A stretch of 64,000 nt of DNA from Streptomyces tauricus (GTDB lineage: Bacteria > Actinomycetota > Actinomycetes > Streptomycetales > Streptomycetaceae): the NCBI RefSeq assembly GCF_014650955.1, contig NZ_BMVY01000012.1, positions 184,295 through 248,294 on the forward strand, in the 5' to 3' direction. Below the pieces are notes generated by a model. That model ran no database searches and was not told the DNA's origin. It saw nothing but the letters and a program-made list of their open reading frames with translations. The translations under genes and the position numbers were made by a program. Shown one piece after another: positions 48,467 through 55,957 of the stretch (position 1 is the stretch's first letter; every line of letters begins with the position of its first letter).

Positions 48467-48826
48467 TCAATCGTGCGCCGGCCTGTCCCGCAGCCGGTGG
48501 TCGGCCAGATTCAGCGCCTCGTCCACGACCCGTCGCAGATGCCCGTCCCGCAGTGAATAGATCACCCGGCGGCCCTCCTTGCGTGTGTTGACGAGGCCCG
48601 CGAGGCGCAGCCGCGCCAGGTGCTGGCTGACCGCCGGACGGGCGGCGCCGCACCGCTCCGTGAGGGTCGTGACGTCCGCCTCGTCCTCGGCCAGGGCGTG
48701 CAGCAGGACGAGACGGGTGCGATCCCCCAGGAGGGCGAAGAGTTCGGCGGCGAGCGCGAACTGCTCCTCGCCGGGGGTGCGCGGATGCTCATCGTGCGCA
48801 GGTGACAGGTGCATGCGTGCGCTCAT
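48467..48826 (-). CDS. ArsR/SmtB family metal-responsive repressor
   Basis: A 119-residue ArsR/SmtB winged-helix repressor (HTH around TTLTERCGAARPAVSQHLAR). The C-terminal helix DGHLRRVVDEALNLADHRL keeps Asp, His and a later His at the spacing of the CzrA/SmtB alpha-5 zinc site, but the second His of that site is Leu, so three of four ligands are visible. An N-terminal MHLSPAHDEH could supply another ligand, as in NmtR-type sensors. ATG 48826 is chosen; 48814 (also ATG) and 48871 are alternatives. It is divergent from a zinc-type cation diffusion facilitator, with 68 bases between starts, and very probably represses it until metal is bound. Confidence 0.92.
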   Translation of the reverse strand: MSARMHLSPAHDEHPRTPGEEQFALAAELFALLGDRTRLVLLHALAEDEADVTTLTERCGAARPAVSQHLARLRLAGLVNTRKEGRRVIYSLRDGHLRRVVDEALNLADHRLRDRPAHD

Positions 48827-48894
48827 ACGCACATAATGGCCGGGCGGGTCGGCCGAGTCCACCGAGCGCACCGGGATCCCGGAAAGGGGAGCAT

Positions 48895-50022
48895 GTGAGC
48901 ACCGAGCACAACGGACACCACCACGGGCACGGGCTTGAGCAGGGGCATGGGCATGAGCACGGGCGGGAACACGCGCGGGAGCACGGCCATGGGCACGGGC
49001 ACGATCACGAGGGCGGGCCCAGGGGTCGGCGGCGGCTCCGGCGGCGGCTGGCCCATCTCCTCACCCCGCACTCCCACGCGACCACCGACAAGGTCGACTC
49101 CGCCCTGGAGACCTCGGCCCGCGGGATTCGTACGCTCTGGATCTCCCTGGCCGTCCTCGGGGCGACCGCCGCGGCCCAGGCGGTGGTCGTCGCCCTCTCG
49201 GGCTCGGTGGCGCTGCTCGGCGACACCGTGCACAACGCGGCGGACGCGCTCACCGCCGTACCGCTCGGCATCGCCTTCGTGCTGGGCCGGCGGGCGGCCG
49301 ACCGCCGGTTCACCTACGGATACGGCCGGGCGGAGGACCTGGCCGGGCTCGTGATCGTGCTGACGATCGCCGCCTCCGCGCTCTTCGCGGGCTGGACGGC
49401 GGTCGACCGGCTGCTCGACCCGCGCCCCGTCGAGCATCTGCCCGTGGTCGCCGCCGCTGCCGTCATCGGCTTCGTGGGCAACGAGTGGGTGGCCCGCTAC
49501 CGCATCCGCGTCGGCCGCGCGATCGGCTCGGCCGCGCTGGTCGCGGACGGGCTGCACGCCCGGACGGACGGCTTCACCTCGCTCGCCGTGCTGCTGGGCG
49601 CGGGCGGTGCGGCGATCGGCTGGCGGCTCGCCGACCCGGTGGTCGGACTGGCGATCACGGCGGCGCTGCTGCTGGTGCTGCGCGACGCCGCGCGCGAGGT
49701 GTTCCGGCGGGTCATGGACGCGGTCGACCCGGCCCTGCTCGACGCGGCCGAGCGGGCGCTCGGGGAGGTGCCGGGGGTGCGCGGGGTCGGCGAGCTGCGG
49801 CTGCGCTGGATCGGCCACCGGCTGCGCGCCGAGGTGGCCGTGGTCGTCGACGGGGAGTCGAGCGTCCGCGCGGCCCACGGGGTGGCGGTCGCGGCCGAAC
49901 ACGCCCTGCTGCACGCCGTACCGGGCCTCACCGCGGCCCTCGTGCACGCCGACCCGTCGCCCGCGCCGGGCGAGTCGGACCCTCATCTGGCTCTGGCCCA
50001 CCACGCGCCGGGGCCCGCCTGA
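48895..50022 (+). CDS. Cation diffusion facilitator (CDF) transporter, His-rich N-terminus
   Basis: CDF-family metal/proton antiporter, 375 residues, exporting Zn2+ or a similar ion. The first 45 residues contain about 15 His in HGH/HEH repeats, typical of zinc or nickel buffering. Six helices follow; the A-site motifs are LLGDTVHNAADALTAV in helix II and LVADGLHARTDGFTSL in helix V, both HxxxD. A cytoplasmic ferredoxin-like domain (about 285-350) ends the protein. GTG 48895 has GGAAAGGGG upstream; an ATG two bases earlier is out of frame. Divergent ArsR control is inferred from position. Confidence 0.94.
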   Translation: MSTEHNGHHHGHGLEQGHGHEHGREHAREHGHGHGHDHEGGPRGRRRLRRRLAHLLTPHSHATTDKVDSALETSARGIRTLWISLAVLGATAAAQAVVVALSGSVALLGDTVHNAADALTAVPLGIAFVLGRRAADRRFTYGYGRAEDLAGLVIVLTIAASALFAGWTAVDRLLDPRPVEHLPVVAAAAVIGFVGNEWVARYRIRVGRAIGSAALVADGLHARTDGFTSLAVLLGAGGAAIGWRLADPVVGLAITAALLLVLRDAAREVFRRVMDAVDPALLDAAERALGEVPGVRGVGELRLRWIGHRLRAEVAVVVDGESSVRAAHGVAVAAEHALLHAVPGLTAALVHADPSPAPGESDPHLALAHHAPGPA

Positions 50023-50026
50023 GCGG

Positions 50027-50584
50027 TCAGGCGCTCCCCAGTCCTTCGAGGACCACGGCGTTCGGCAGTTCCGCGAAGGCCTTGCCGGGCATGATCAGCT
50101 TTCCGCGCCGCCGGCCGCTGCCCACCAGCACGTACGGCAGGTCGACGACGGCCGAGTCCACCAGCACCGGCCAGTGGGCGGGCAGTCCGAGCGGGGTGAT
50201 GCCGCCGTACTCCATGCCGGTCTCGCCGGTCGCCGTGTCCATCGACGCGAACGACGCCTTGCGTGCGCCGAGTTGGCGTCGGACCACGCCGTTCACGTCG
50301 ACCCGGGTGGCGGACAGCACCACGCACGCGGCGAGCGTGGTCTCCCCGCCGCGCTTGCCCGCGACGACCACGCAGTTCGCGGATCGGTCCAGGAGTTCCG
50401 GGCCGTAGTGCTCCAGGAACGTGGCGGTGTCGGCCCACTCCGGCTCGGTGTCCACGTACACGATCTGCTCGGCGGGGACGCTGCCGCGCCAGTCGCGTAC
50501 GGCGTCGGCGACCGGGCGGGTCAGCAGGTCGAGGAGTCCGGTGGCGGGCGTGGCGTCGTCGAAGTGTCCGATGGGTGCGCGCAT
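50027..50584 (-). CDS. YbaK/EbsC family aminoacyl-tRNA deacylase
   Basis: A 185-residue YbaK/EbsC-type protein, a trans-editing domain that clears mischarged tRNAs such as Cys-tRNA(Pro) or Ala-tRNA(Pro). Conserved blocks are RSANCVVVAGKRGG, GETGMEYGGITPLGLP and the late GSGRRRGKLIMPGKAFAEL, in which the Gly-X-X-X-Pro and Lys residues line the active site. ATG 50584. It is convergent with the CDF gene (4-base gap) and lies 78 bases downstream of the XRE-cupin gene on the same strand. Confidence 0.93.
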   Translation of the reverse strand: MRAPIGHFDDATPATGLLDLLTRPVADAVRDWRGSVPAEQIVYVDTEPEWADTATFLEHYGPELLDRSANCVVVAGKRGGETTLAACVVLSATRVDVNGVVRRQLGARKASFASMDTATGETGMEYGGITPLGLPAHWPVLVDSAVVDLPYVLVGSGRRRGKLIMPGKAFAELPNAVVLEGLGSA

Positions 50585-50662
50585 GACGGCACGCTAACAG
50601 CCGTGCGGACGGCTCCCGTTCGGGGCCTCGGCCGCCCGTACGGAGGGCTCTGGTACAGGGCT

Positions 50663-51235
50663 TCAGTGCACGCCGGGGACCGACACGGCCATGACCATCT
50701 CCACGGGTACGTCGCCCGCGTTGGCGTACGTGTGGGGGGTGTTGGCCTCGAAGGAGGCGCTCGAACCCGCCGGAACGCGGTACTCCGTGCCGTCGACGGT
50801 GAGCGCCAGTTCGCCCTTCGTGACGTGGAGGAGTTCGACCGTGCCCGTGGGGTGCGGGTCCGAGGGGCTGCCCTCGCCCGGCATCAGCAGCCAGTCCCAC
50901 ATCTCCAGGGGGCCGGGTGCCTCGGTGCCCGCGAGGAGCCGGTTGTAACTGCCGGCGTCCGTGTGCCAGAGCCGTACGGCCTGCTCCGCCGGGACGATGC
51001 GGACCTTCGGGCCCTGCTCGTAGTCGAGCAGCGTGGTGATGCTGATGCCGAGCGCGTCGCCGATCTTGACGACGGTGCCGAGGCTGGGGTTGGTGCGGGC
51101 CTGCTCGATCTGGATGAGCATGCCGCGACTGACCGCGGCGCGGGCGGCGAGGGCGTCGAGGGTGAAGCCGCGCTCGGTGCGCCAGCGTTTGACGTTGCGC
51201 GCCAGTGACTGGGTCAGGAGGTCGAGGTCCGACAC
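50663..51235 (-). CDS. XRE family regulator with cupin domain
   Basis: A 190-residue XRE-cupin regulator. The HTH lies at about 12-70 (ARNVKRWRTERGFTLDALAA) and the C-terminal cupin_2 domain at about 110-185 (GTVELLHVTKGELALTVDGT). The group senses small metabolites and often controls an adjacent transporter or catabolic gene. GTG 51235 is chosen because the HTH then starts at the usual distance; a TTG at 51268 would place the N-terminus inside the repeats of the divergent promoter. It is divergent from an EamA-family exporter gene, the probable target. Confidence 0.92.
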   Translation of the reverse strand: MSDLDLLTQSLARNVKRWRTERGFTLDALAARAAVSRGMLIQIEQARTNPSLGTVVKIGDALGISITTLLDYEQGPKVRIVPAEQAVRLWHTDAGSYNRLLAGTEAPGPLEMWDWLLMPGEGSPSDPHPTGTVELLHVTKGELALTVDGTEYRVPAGSSASFEANTPHTYANAGDVPVEMVMAVSVPGVH

Positions 51236-51240
51236 ATTCC

Positions 51241-51269
51241 GTCCAATATTCTGGATGACAGAGTCCAAT
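51241..51269. promoter_or_regulatory. Paired GTCCAAT boxes in a divergent promoter
   Basis: GTCCAAT occurs at 51241-51247 and 51263-51269, two direct repeats exactly 22 bp apart, just upstream of the XRE-cupin start and about 80 bases before the EamA start. The sequence between is AT-rich for this window. Probable operator of the XRE-cupin regulator. Confidence 0.5.
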
Positions 51270-51344
51270 GAGCTGCACTACGGTGGGGTGCACCAGATCG
51301 TTCACCGAACTGTACTGCGAGACCGTGGGACTGCGAGGCATGTG

Positions 51345-52196
51345 ATGACGGCACTGTTCGCCCTGGCCACCAGCTTCCTGTGGGGGCTGGCCGACTTCGG
51401 CGGCGGCCTGCTGACACGGCGTACTCCCGCGCTGACGGTCGTGGTCGTCTCGCAGTCGATCGCGACGGTGGTGCTGGGCGCGATCGTCCTCGCGACGGGG
51501 GCGTGGAGCGAGGCGGGGCCGCGGCTGTGGTTCGCGGTGGCGGCGGGCCTGGTCGGTCCTGTCGCCATGCTGGCCTTCTACAAGGCCCTCGCGCTCGGCC
51601 CGATGGGCGTCGTCTCACCGCTCGGCTCGATCGGGGTCGCCGTGCCCGTGGGGGTCGGGCTCGTCCTCGGGGAGCGTCCGGGGCTGATGCAGTTCGTGGG
51701 CATCGCGGTCGCCGTCGCGGGCATCGTCCTGGCGGGGGGTCCGCAGTTCAGGGGCGCGCCCGTGCAGCGGCAGGCCGTGCTGCTCACGCTGCTCGCGGCG
51801 TTCGGCTTCGGGGCGGTGATGGCGCTGATCGCCGAGGCGTCGTCGACGCTCACCGGCCTCTTCCTGGCGCTGTTCGTGCAGCGCGTCACCAACGTCGTCG
51901 CCGGTGGCACGGCGCTGTACGTCTCCGTGCGGCGGGGCGGCACGGCTCCGCCGCGGGTCGCGTGGCGGTCGCTGCCGGCCTTCGCGTTCGTGGGGCTCGC
52001 GGATGTCGCGGCCAACGGCACGTATGCGCTGGCCGCTCAGCGGGGGCCGGTTGCTGTGGCCGCGGTTCTCGCCTCGCTGTACCCGGTGGTGACCGCGCTG
52101 GCCGCGCGGGGCTTTCTGCGGGAGCGGTTGCGTGCGGTGCAGGCCGCTGGCGCGGGGCTTGCGTTGGTGGGGTCGGTGTTGCTGGCGACTGGCTGA
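51345..52196 (+). CDS. EamA family transporter
   Basis: Ten-helix DMT-superfamily transporter (283 residues, two EamA repeats: about 3-135 and 145-282). It begins MTALFALATSFLWGLADFGG at ATG 51345 with a GAGG site upstream; frames that start earlier cross the divergent promoter. Likely an efflux pump for an amino acid or small metabolite. Divergence from the XRE-cupin gene suggests induction by its ligand. The stop is followed by a G/T-rich stretch and a 74-bp repeat array. Confidence 0.92.
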   Translation: MTALFALATSFLWGLADFGGGLLTRRTPALTVVVVSQSIATVVLGAIVLATGAWSEAGPRLWFAVAAGLVGPVAMLAFYKALALGPMGVVSPLGSIGVAVPVGVGLVLGERPGLMQFVGIAVAVAGIVLAGGPQFRGAPVQRQAVLLTLLAAFGFGAVMALIAEASSTLTGLFLALFVQRVTNVVAGGTALYVSVRRGGTAPPRVAWRSLPAFAFVGLADVAANGTYALAAQRGPVAVAAVLASLYPVVTALAARGFLRERLRAVQAAGAGLALVGSVLLATG

Positions 52197-52264
52197 CGGC
52201 GGCGCCGGGGTTGGGGTTGGGCTTTGGTGGGGTTGCGCACGGGCTGCGGGTGCGTTGGGGCTGG

Positions 52265-52500
52265 GTGCGCCGTTCCCCGCGCCCCTTTGCGGGGTCCAGG
52301 GCAGGGTCGGTCGTCGCGTGCGGGTGTGTCGTCGCTGAGTGCGCCGTTCCCCGCGCCCCTTTGCGGGGTCCAGGGCAGGGTCGGTCGTCGCGTGCGGGTG
52401 TGTCGTCGCTGGGTGCGCCGTTCCCCGCGCCCCTTTGCGGGGTCCAGGCCGGGGTCCGCCGTCGCGTGCGGGTGCGTCGTCGCTGGGTGCGCCGTTCCCT
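52265..52500. repeat. 74-bp tandem array with the dispersed core
   Basis: Units start at 52267, 52341, 52415 and 52489 with GCGCCGTTCC, a period of exactly 74 bp. Each of the first three contains CCCCGCGCCCCTTTGCGGGG, the reverse orientation of the core also seen at 8.06, 19.2-19.5, 39.03 and 45.79 kb; the fourth copy is cut short at GTTCCCTGCGGGG. The units are almost identical. The array fills most of the 318-base convergent gap between the EamA and acyltransferase genes; the first 65 bases of the gap are GC-rich with nothing recognised. Confidence 0.95.
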
Positions 52501-52514
52501 GCGGGGCGCCGGGC

Positions 52515-53279
52515 TTACGGGGCGTCCTCTGCTGTGCGTAGTGCTGCGATGCTTTCCGCGTCCAGTTCTGACAGGGCCTGGAGTTGTTCGGGGGTTATGC
52601 CTGCGGGGATCGGGGTGGGGGCCGGGGTACGCAGTGGGGGTTGCCAGCCTTCGGTGGGGGTCCAGCGGCGGACGACGCGGGCCGGCGCTCCGGCCACCAC
52701 CGCGTGGTCGGGTACGACGCCGCGTACCACCGCGCCGGCCGCCACCACGACGTTCCGTCCGATCCGCGCCCCCGGCAGGATCACCGTACCCGTGCCGATC
52801 CAGCAGCCGGGTCCGATCTCCACCGGCTCCATCCGCGGCCACTGCTTGCCGATGGGCACCTGCGGATCGTCGTACGAGTGGTTCGTGGACGTCACGTACA
52901 CATAGGGCCCGAAGTAGCAGTCGCTGCCGATCGTCACCGTCGTGTCGGCGATGACGTGGCTCCCCCGGCCGAGGACGACTCCGTTGCCGACCCGCAGTAT
53001 CGGCTCGGCGCCGAGGTCGAGGTCGGGCATCAACCCGGCGGTCAGCGTGACCTGCTCACCGATGATGCAGTGGTCGCCGAGGTGGATCCACGGCTCGCCG
53101 AACACCGTGCCCTGCGGAAAGGCCAGCCTGGTGCCCGTCCCCATCGCGCCGAACCGCAGCCGGCCCGGCCGCTCGGCCGTCACCGCGCCGGTCCGCTGCA
53201 CCCAGGCCCAGCCCGCGTGGACGGCCCGCTGGACGAGGCGGCTCCGCCGGGACGAGAACGTGTTCTTGCTCTTGGGCAC
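52515..53279 (-). CDS. Hexapeptide-repeat (LbH) acyltransferase
   Basis: A 254-residue left-handed beta-helix acyltransferase of the maltose/virginiamycin/WcaF type. Repeats are visible from about residue 70 to 205 (VGNGVVLGRGSHVIADTTV, IGPGCWIGTGTVILPGARIG, VVVAAGAVVRGVV) with the catalytic His in SNHSY-like TSTNHSYDD and the CoA/trimer-contact region GAPARVVRRW. Likely O-acetylates a sugar or polysaccharide precursor. GTG 53279 (PKSKNTFSSRRSRLVQ) is preferred over an upstream start at 53411, which lies in the divergent promoter. The C-terminal 40 residues are Pro-rich plus a short predicted helix. Confidence 0.9.
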   Translation of the reverse strand: MPKSKNTFSSRRSRLVQRAVHAGWAWVQRTGAVTAERPGRLRFGAMGTGTRLAFPQGTVFGEPWIHLGDHCIIGEQVTLTAGLMPDLDLGAEPILRVGNGVVLGRGSHVIADTTVTIGSDCYFGPYVYVTSTNHSYDDPQVPIGKQWPRMEPVEIGPGCWIGTGTVILPGARIGRNVVVAAGAVVRGVVPDHAVVAGAPARVVRRWTPTEGWQPPLRTPAPTPIPAGITPEQLQALSELDAESIAALRTAEDAP

Positions 53280-53410
53280 CCGCTCACCGTACTCAGCGTC
53301 ACGTCCGCCCAAGAGCTCGTGCACCTGTGATCTTCGCCCCACCGGCACCGACCTGCGGTTCACCCGCCACGGATGATGCGCTCGCGCCCCGGCGGGGGTG
53401 CGCTGGCGCA

Positions 53411-53953
53411 ATGACCTGGTACCGCGCTGTCCATCCCTTCGACACGGCCGGACGTCTCGCGCGGTTCGCGCTGGGGACCGTCGCCGATGTCACCGACGCA
53501 CTGATCCGGGGGCTGACGGCCGCGGTCGTCGACCGGATGGACCTGGACGAGCTGGTGTCCCGCGTCGACGTGAACCGGGTCGCCGACCGGGTGGACGTGA
53601 ACCGGATCGCCGACCGCGTCGAGGTCGACGTCGTGGCCCGGCGCGTGGACGTCGACCGGATCGCGGCCCGGCTGAACCTCGACGCCGTACTCGCCCGTGT
53701 CGACCTGGTCGTCCTCACGAAGGGCGTGCTGGAGGAGATCGACCTCGGCCGGATCGTCCGCGACACGGGCGGCGGAATGGCCGACGAGACCGTCCACGGC
53801 CTCCGGGCACGGAGCATGCGGGCCGACCAGCGGGTGAACCGCCTCGCCGACCGCCTGCTGCGCAGACCCGATCCGGCGGGGGCAGGGACAGGGGCAGCGA
53901 CGGCGGCGGCTCCGGCCGACGGGGGCGGGCCGCCGCACGAGCAGGCGCGGTGA
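53411..53953 (+). CDS. Repeat protein of 180 aa preceding an RDD gene
   Basis: I do not know a named family, although RDD genes in Streptomyces are often preceded by proteins of this look. Residues 38-105 consist of six or seven imperfect 11-residue repeats of the form (V/L)DVNRVADRVD, which would give an amphipathic helix or solenoid. A short hydrophobic N-terminal section (about 12-40) precedes them, and a Gly/Ala-rich tail (about 155-180) follows. Motif DLGRIVRDTGGGMADETV sits after the repeats. ATG 53411. The stop overlaps the GTG of the RDD gene (GTGA), so the two are coupled, and the protein probably binds the RDD membrane protein or the membrane surface. Confidence 0.82.
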   Translation: MTWYRAVHPFDTAGRLARFALGTVADVTDALIRGLTAAVVDRMDLDELVSRVDVNRVADRVDVNRIADRVEVDVVARRVDVDRIAARLNLDAVLARVDLVVLTKGVLEEIDLGRIVRDTGGGMADETVHGLRARSMRADQRVNRLADRLLRRPDPAGAGTGAATAAAPADGGGPPHEQAR

Positions 53954-54402
53954 CGGGGGCGGACCGGGACGGCGGCCCGTCGGGAGAGGCCGCGGGACTC
54001 GTGTCGCGGACCCTGGCGGGTCTGGTCGACGCGTTCGTGGTCGCCGGGCTCGGGCTCGCCGTACAGCTCGGGGCCGGCGCCCTGCGTCTGCTCGCCGCCG
54101 GTCCGCCGTTCCGGCTGCCCGACCCGCCCGCCTGGCTCTCCGGTCTGTGCGGCTGGACGATCGCCCTGCTCTACCTCGCCGGCAGCTGGGTAGTGACCGG
54201 CAGCACCGTGGGCGACCGGCTGCTGGGCCTGCGCGTCACCGGCCGCGCGGACGGCCGGCTCCTGGGAGTCCCCCGCGCCCTCACGCGTGCCGCGCTGTGT
54301 CTGCTGTTCCCCCTGGGGCTGCTGTGGATCCCGGTGAGCGAGCGCCGTGCGTCGGTCCAGGATCTCGCCCTGAGCACCGCCGTCCGCTACGACCGGACGT
54401 GA
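53950..54402 (+). CDS. RDD family membrane protein
   Basis: A 150-residue RDD-domain protein with three hydrophobic segments (about 20-45, 65-85 and 115-135). The family's Arg and Asp residues appear in VSRTLAGLVDAFVVAGL, and the loop GSTVGDRLLGLRVT, with its RDD-type Gly-Asp, is typical. The function of the family is not settled (proposed ion transport/antiport). GTG 53950 overlaps the upstream stop. It is convergent with the MFS gene (17-base gap). Confidence 0.9.
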   Translation: MTGADRDGGPSGEAAGLVSRTLAGLVDAFVVAGLGLAVQLGAGALRLLAAGPPFRLPDPPAWLSGLCGWTIALLYLAGSWVVTGSTVGDRLLGLRVTGRADGRLLGVPRALTRAALCLLFPLGLLWIPVSERRASVQDLALSTAVRYDRT

Positions 54403-54419
54403 CAGGGCACGACGGGTCG

Positions 54420-55823
54420 CTACAGGCCCGGCTGGTGCCGTGGCAGCAGCGCCGCGGCGGCCAGCCCGCCCAGGCCCACGAAGGCCAGTACAGCCAGGGC
54501 CACGGCGTACGGGCCCGCGGCGGGGTCCGCGACGAGGATCGTGCCCGCGATCGCCGTACCGAGCGACGAGCCGAGGTTCGACACACTGCGGGACAGGCCC
54601 GAGATCTCCCCCTGCCGTTCCTCGCCGAAGCTCGACTGGACGACGTTGACCGACGGGGTGAGCATCACGCCCAGCCCCAGGCCGATGAGGAGCAGCCCGG
54701 GTGTGGAGGCCCAGGCGGTCTGCGAGCCCGAGGCCAGGGCGATGAGCAGGCAGATCCCGCAGATCGTGACGCCGAAGCCCACGATGATGAGCGTCCGCTG
54801 CGGCCACCGCTTCACCAGGCGCGCGGCGGCGAGCGACGCCGTGAGCAGGCCGAGAGTGGCCGCGGTGAAGATCACCCCGGTCCGTATCGCGTCGTACCCG
54901 CGCACGACCTGGAGGTAGGCGGCCACCACGAACGACACCCCCATCAGCATCAGCCACTGGGCGTGCTGGGTGATGAGTCCGAGGTTGGACGTGCGGTCGT
55001 GGAACAGGCTCGTCGAGAACAGGGGTTCCCGGCCGGAGCGCTCCCTCGCGCGTACCCACTGGAAGAGCCACACCAGGACGAGCGCGCCGAGCACCAGCAG
55101 GCCCGCCATCACCCAGGGGTTGTTGTCGGCGGCGAGGATGCCCATGACGACGAGGACGAGGCCGACCGCGGACAGGACCGCTCCGCCGGTGTCGAAGCGG
55201 CGGTCCGGCTCCGGGGGCAGGGGGTCCCGGACGTGGCGGCTCAGCATGATGATCAGCGCGACCACGGCCGCCTGGAAGACGAAGGCGGCCCGCCAGCCGA
55301 TCGCCGAGGTGATGAGCCCGCCGATCAGCGGTCCCGCGGCGGCGCCGATGCCGCCCAGCGCCATGACGGTCCCGAACGCGCGGGCCCGGGAGGTCACGTC
55401 GGTGAACAGGAGCGTGGTGAGGATGTAGACGGGCGGGATGAGCAGGGCCGTGCCGACCCCCTGGAGGATGGAGTAGCCGAGGGCGAGGACCCACAGGCCC
55501 GGAGCGAGCGCGCTGAGCACGGCTCCCACCCCGTAGACCGTGAGGCCGGCGAGGAAGCAGCGCTTGCGGCCGTAGCGGTCCGTCAGCTTGCCGCCCGGGA
55601 TCATCAGTGCCGCCATCGTCAGCAGGAAGACCGTGATGACGGTCTGCACGCCCTGGACGGTGGTGTCCAGGTCCTTGCTGATGTCGTTGATCATCACGTT
55701 CATGTTGGAGCCGGCGTAGCTGCAGATGAACTGCGCGAGGGCGAGCGGGGCCAGTACGCGTCGCGCGGTGCCCGACGACTGTCCCGAGGACCCCGTTTCG
55801 GGGGATGTGGGCGGCATGGCCAT
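54420..55823 (-). CDS. MFS transporter, drug resistance (DHA2) type
   Basis: A 467-residue, 14-helix MFS permease of the DHA2 type. Motif A reads PGGKLTDRYGRKRCFLAG (about 80-97) and motif C-like GGIGAAAGPLIGGLI lies around 145-159. It likely exports toxic or own small molecules using the proton gradient. The start is ATG 55823 because GGGAG is spaced 6 bases upstream; 55883 and 55817 are alternatives. It is divergent from the SulP gene; a 12-bp imperfect inverted repeat lies between them. Confidence 0.92.
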   Translation of the reverse strand: MAMPPTSPETGSSGQSSGTARRVLAPLALAQFICSYAGSNMNVMINDISKDLDTTVQGVQTVITVFLLTMAALMIPGGKLTDRYGRKRCFLAGLTVYGVGAVLSALAPGLWVLALGYSILQGVGTALLIPPVYILTTLLFTDVTSRARAFGTVMALGGIGAAAGPLIGGLITSAIGWRAAFVFQAAVVALIIMLSRHVRDPLPPEPDRRFDTGGAVLSAVGLVLVVMGILAADNNPWVMAGLLVLGALVLVWLFQWVRARERSGREPLFSTSLFHDRTSNLGLITQHAQWLMLMGVSFVVAAYLQVVRGYDAIRTGVIFTAATLGLLTASLAAARLVKRWPQRTLIIVGFGVTICGICLLIALASGSQTAWASTPGLLLIGLGLGVMLTPSVNVVQSSFGEERQGEISGLSRSVSNLGSSLGTAIAGTILVADPAAGPYAVALAVLAFVGLGGLAAAALLPRHQPGL

Positions 55824-55872
55824 GTCGGCTCCCGGACATTCGGATGCGAATATCGTCCGTGGCGGCTGATCG

Positions 55873-55903
55873 CCCGTCATCACCCTTGCGAGGTGACGAC
55901 GGG
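55873..55903. promoter_or_regulatory. Inverted repeat in the MFS/SulP divergent region
   Basis: CCCGTCATCACC (55873-55884) and GGTGACGACGGG (55892-55903) pair with a single mismatch around a 7-base loop. It may be an operator or a transcript hairpin in the SulP leader. Confidence 0.4.
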
Positions 55904-55957
55904 TTCGTGCGCCACCGGGTAGATGTCGTGGGGCGAGGGACCGGGCGGAGGGCCGCG

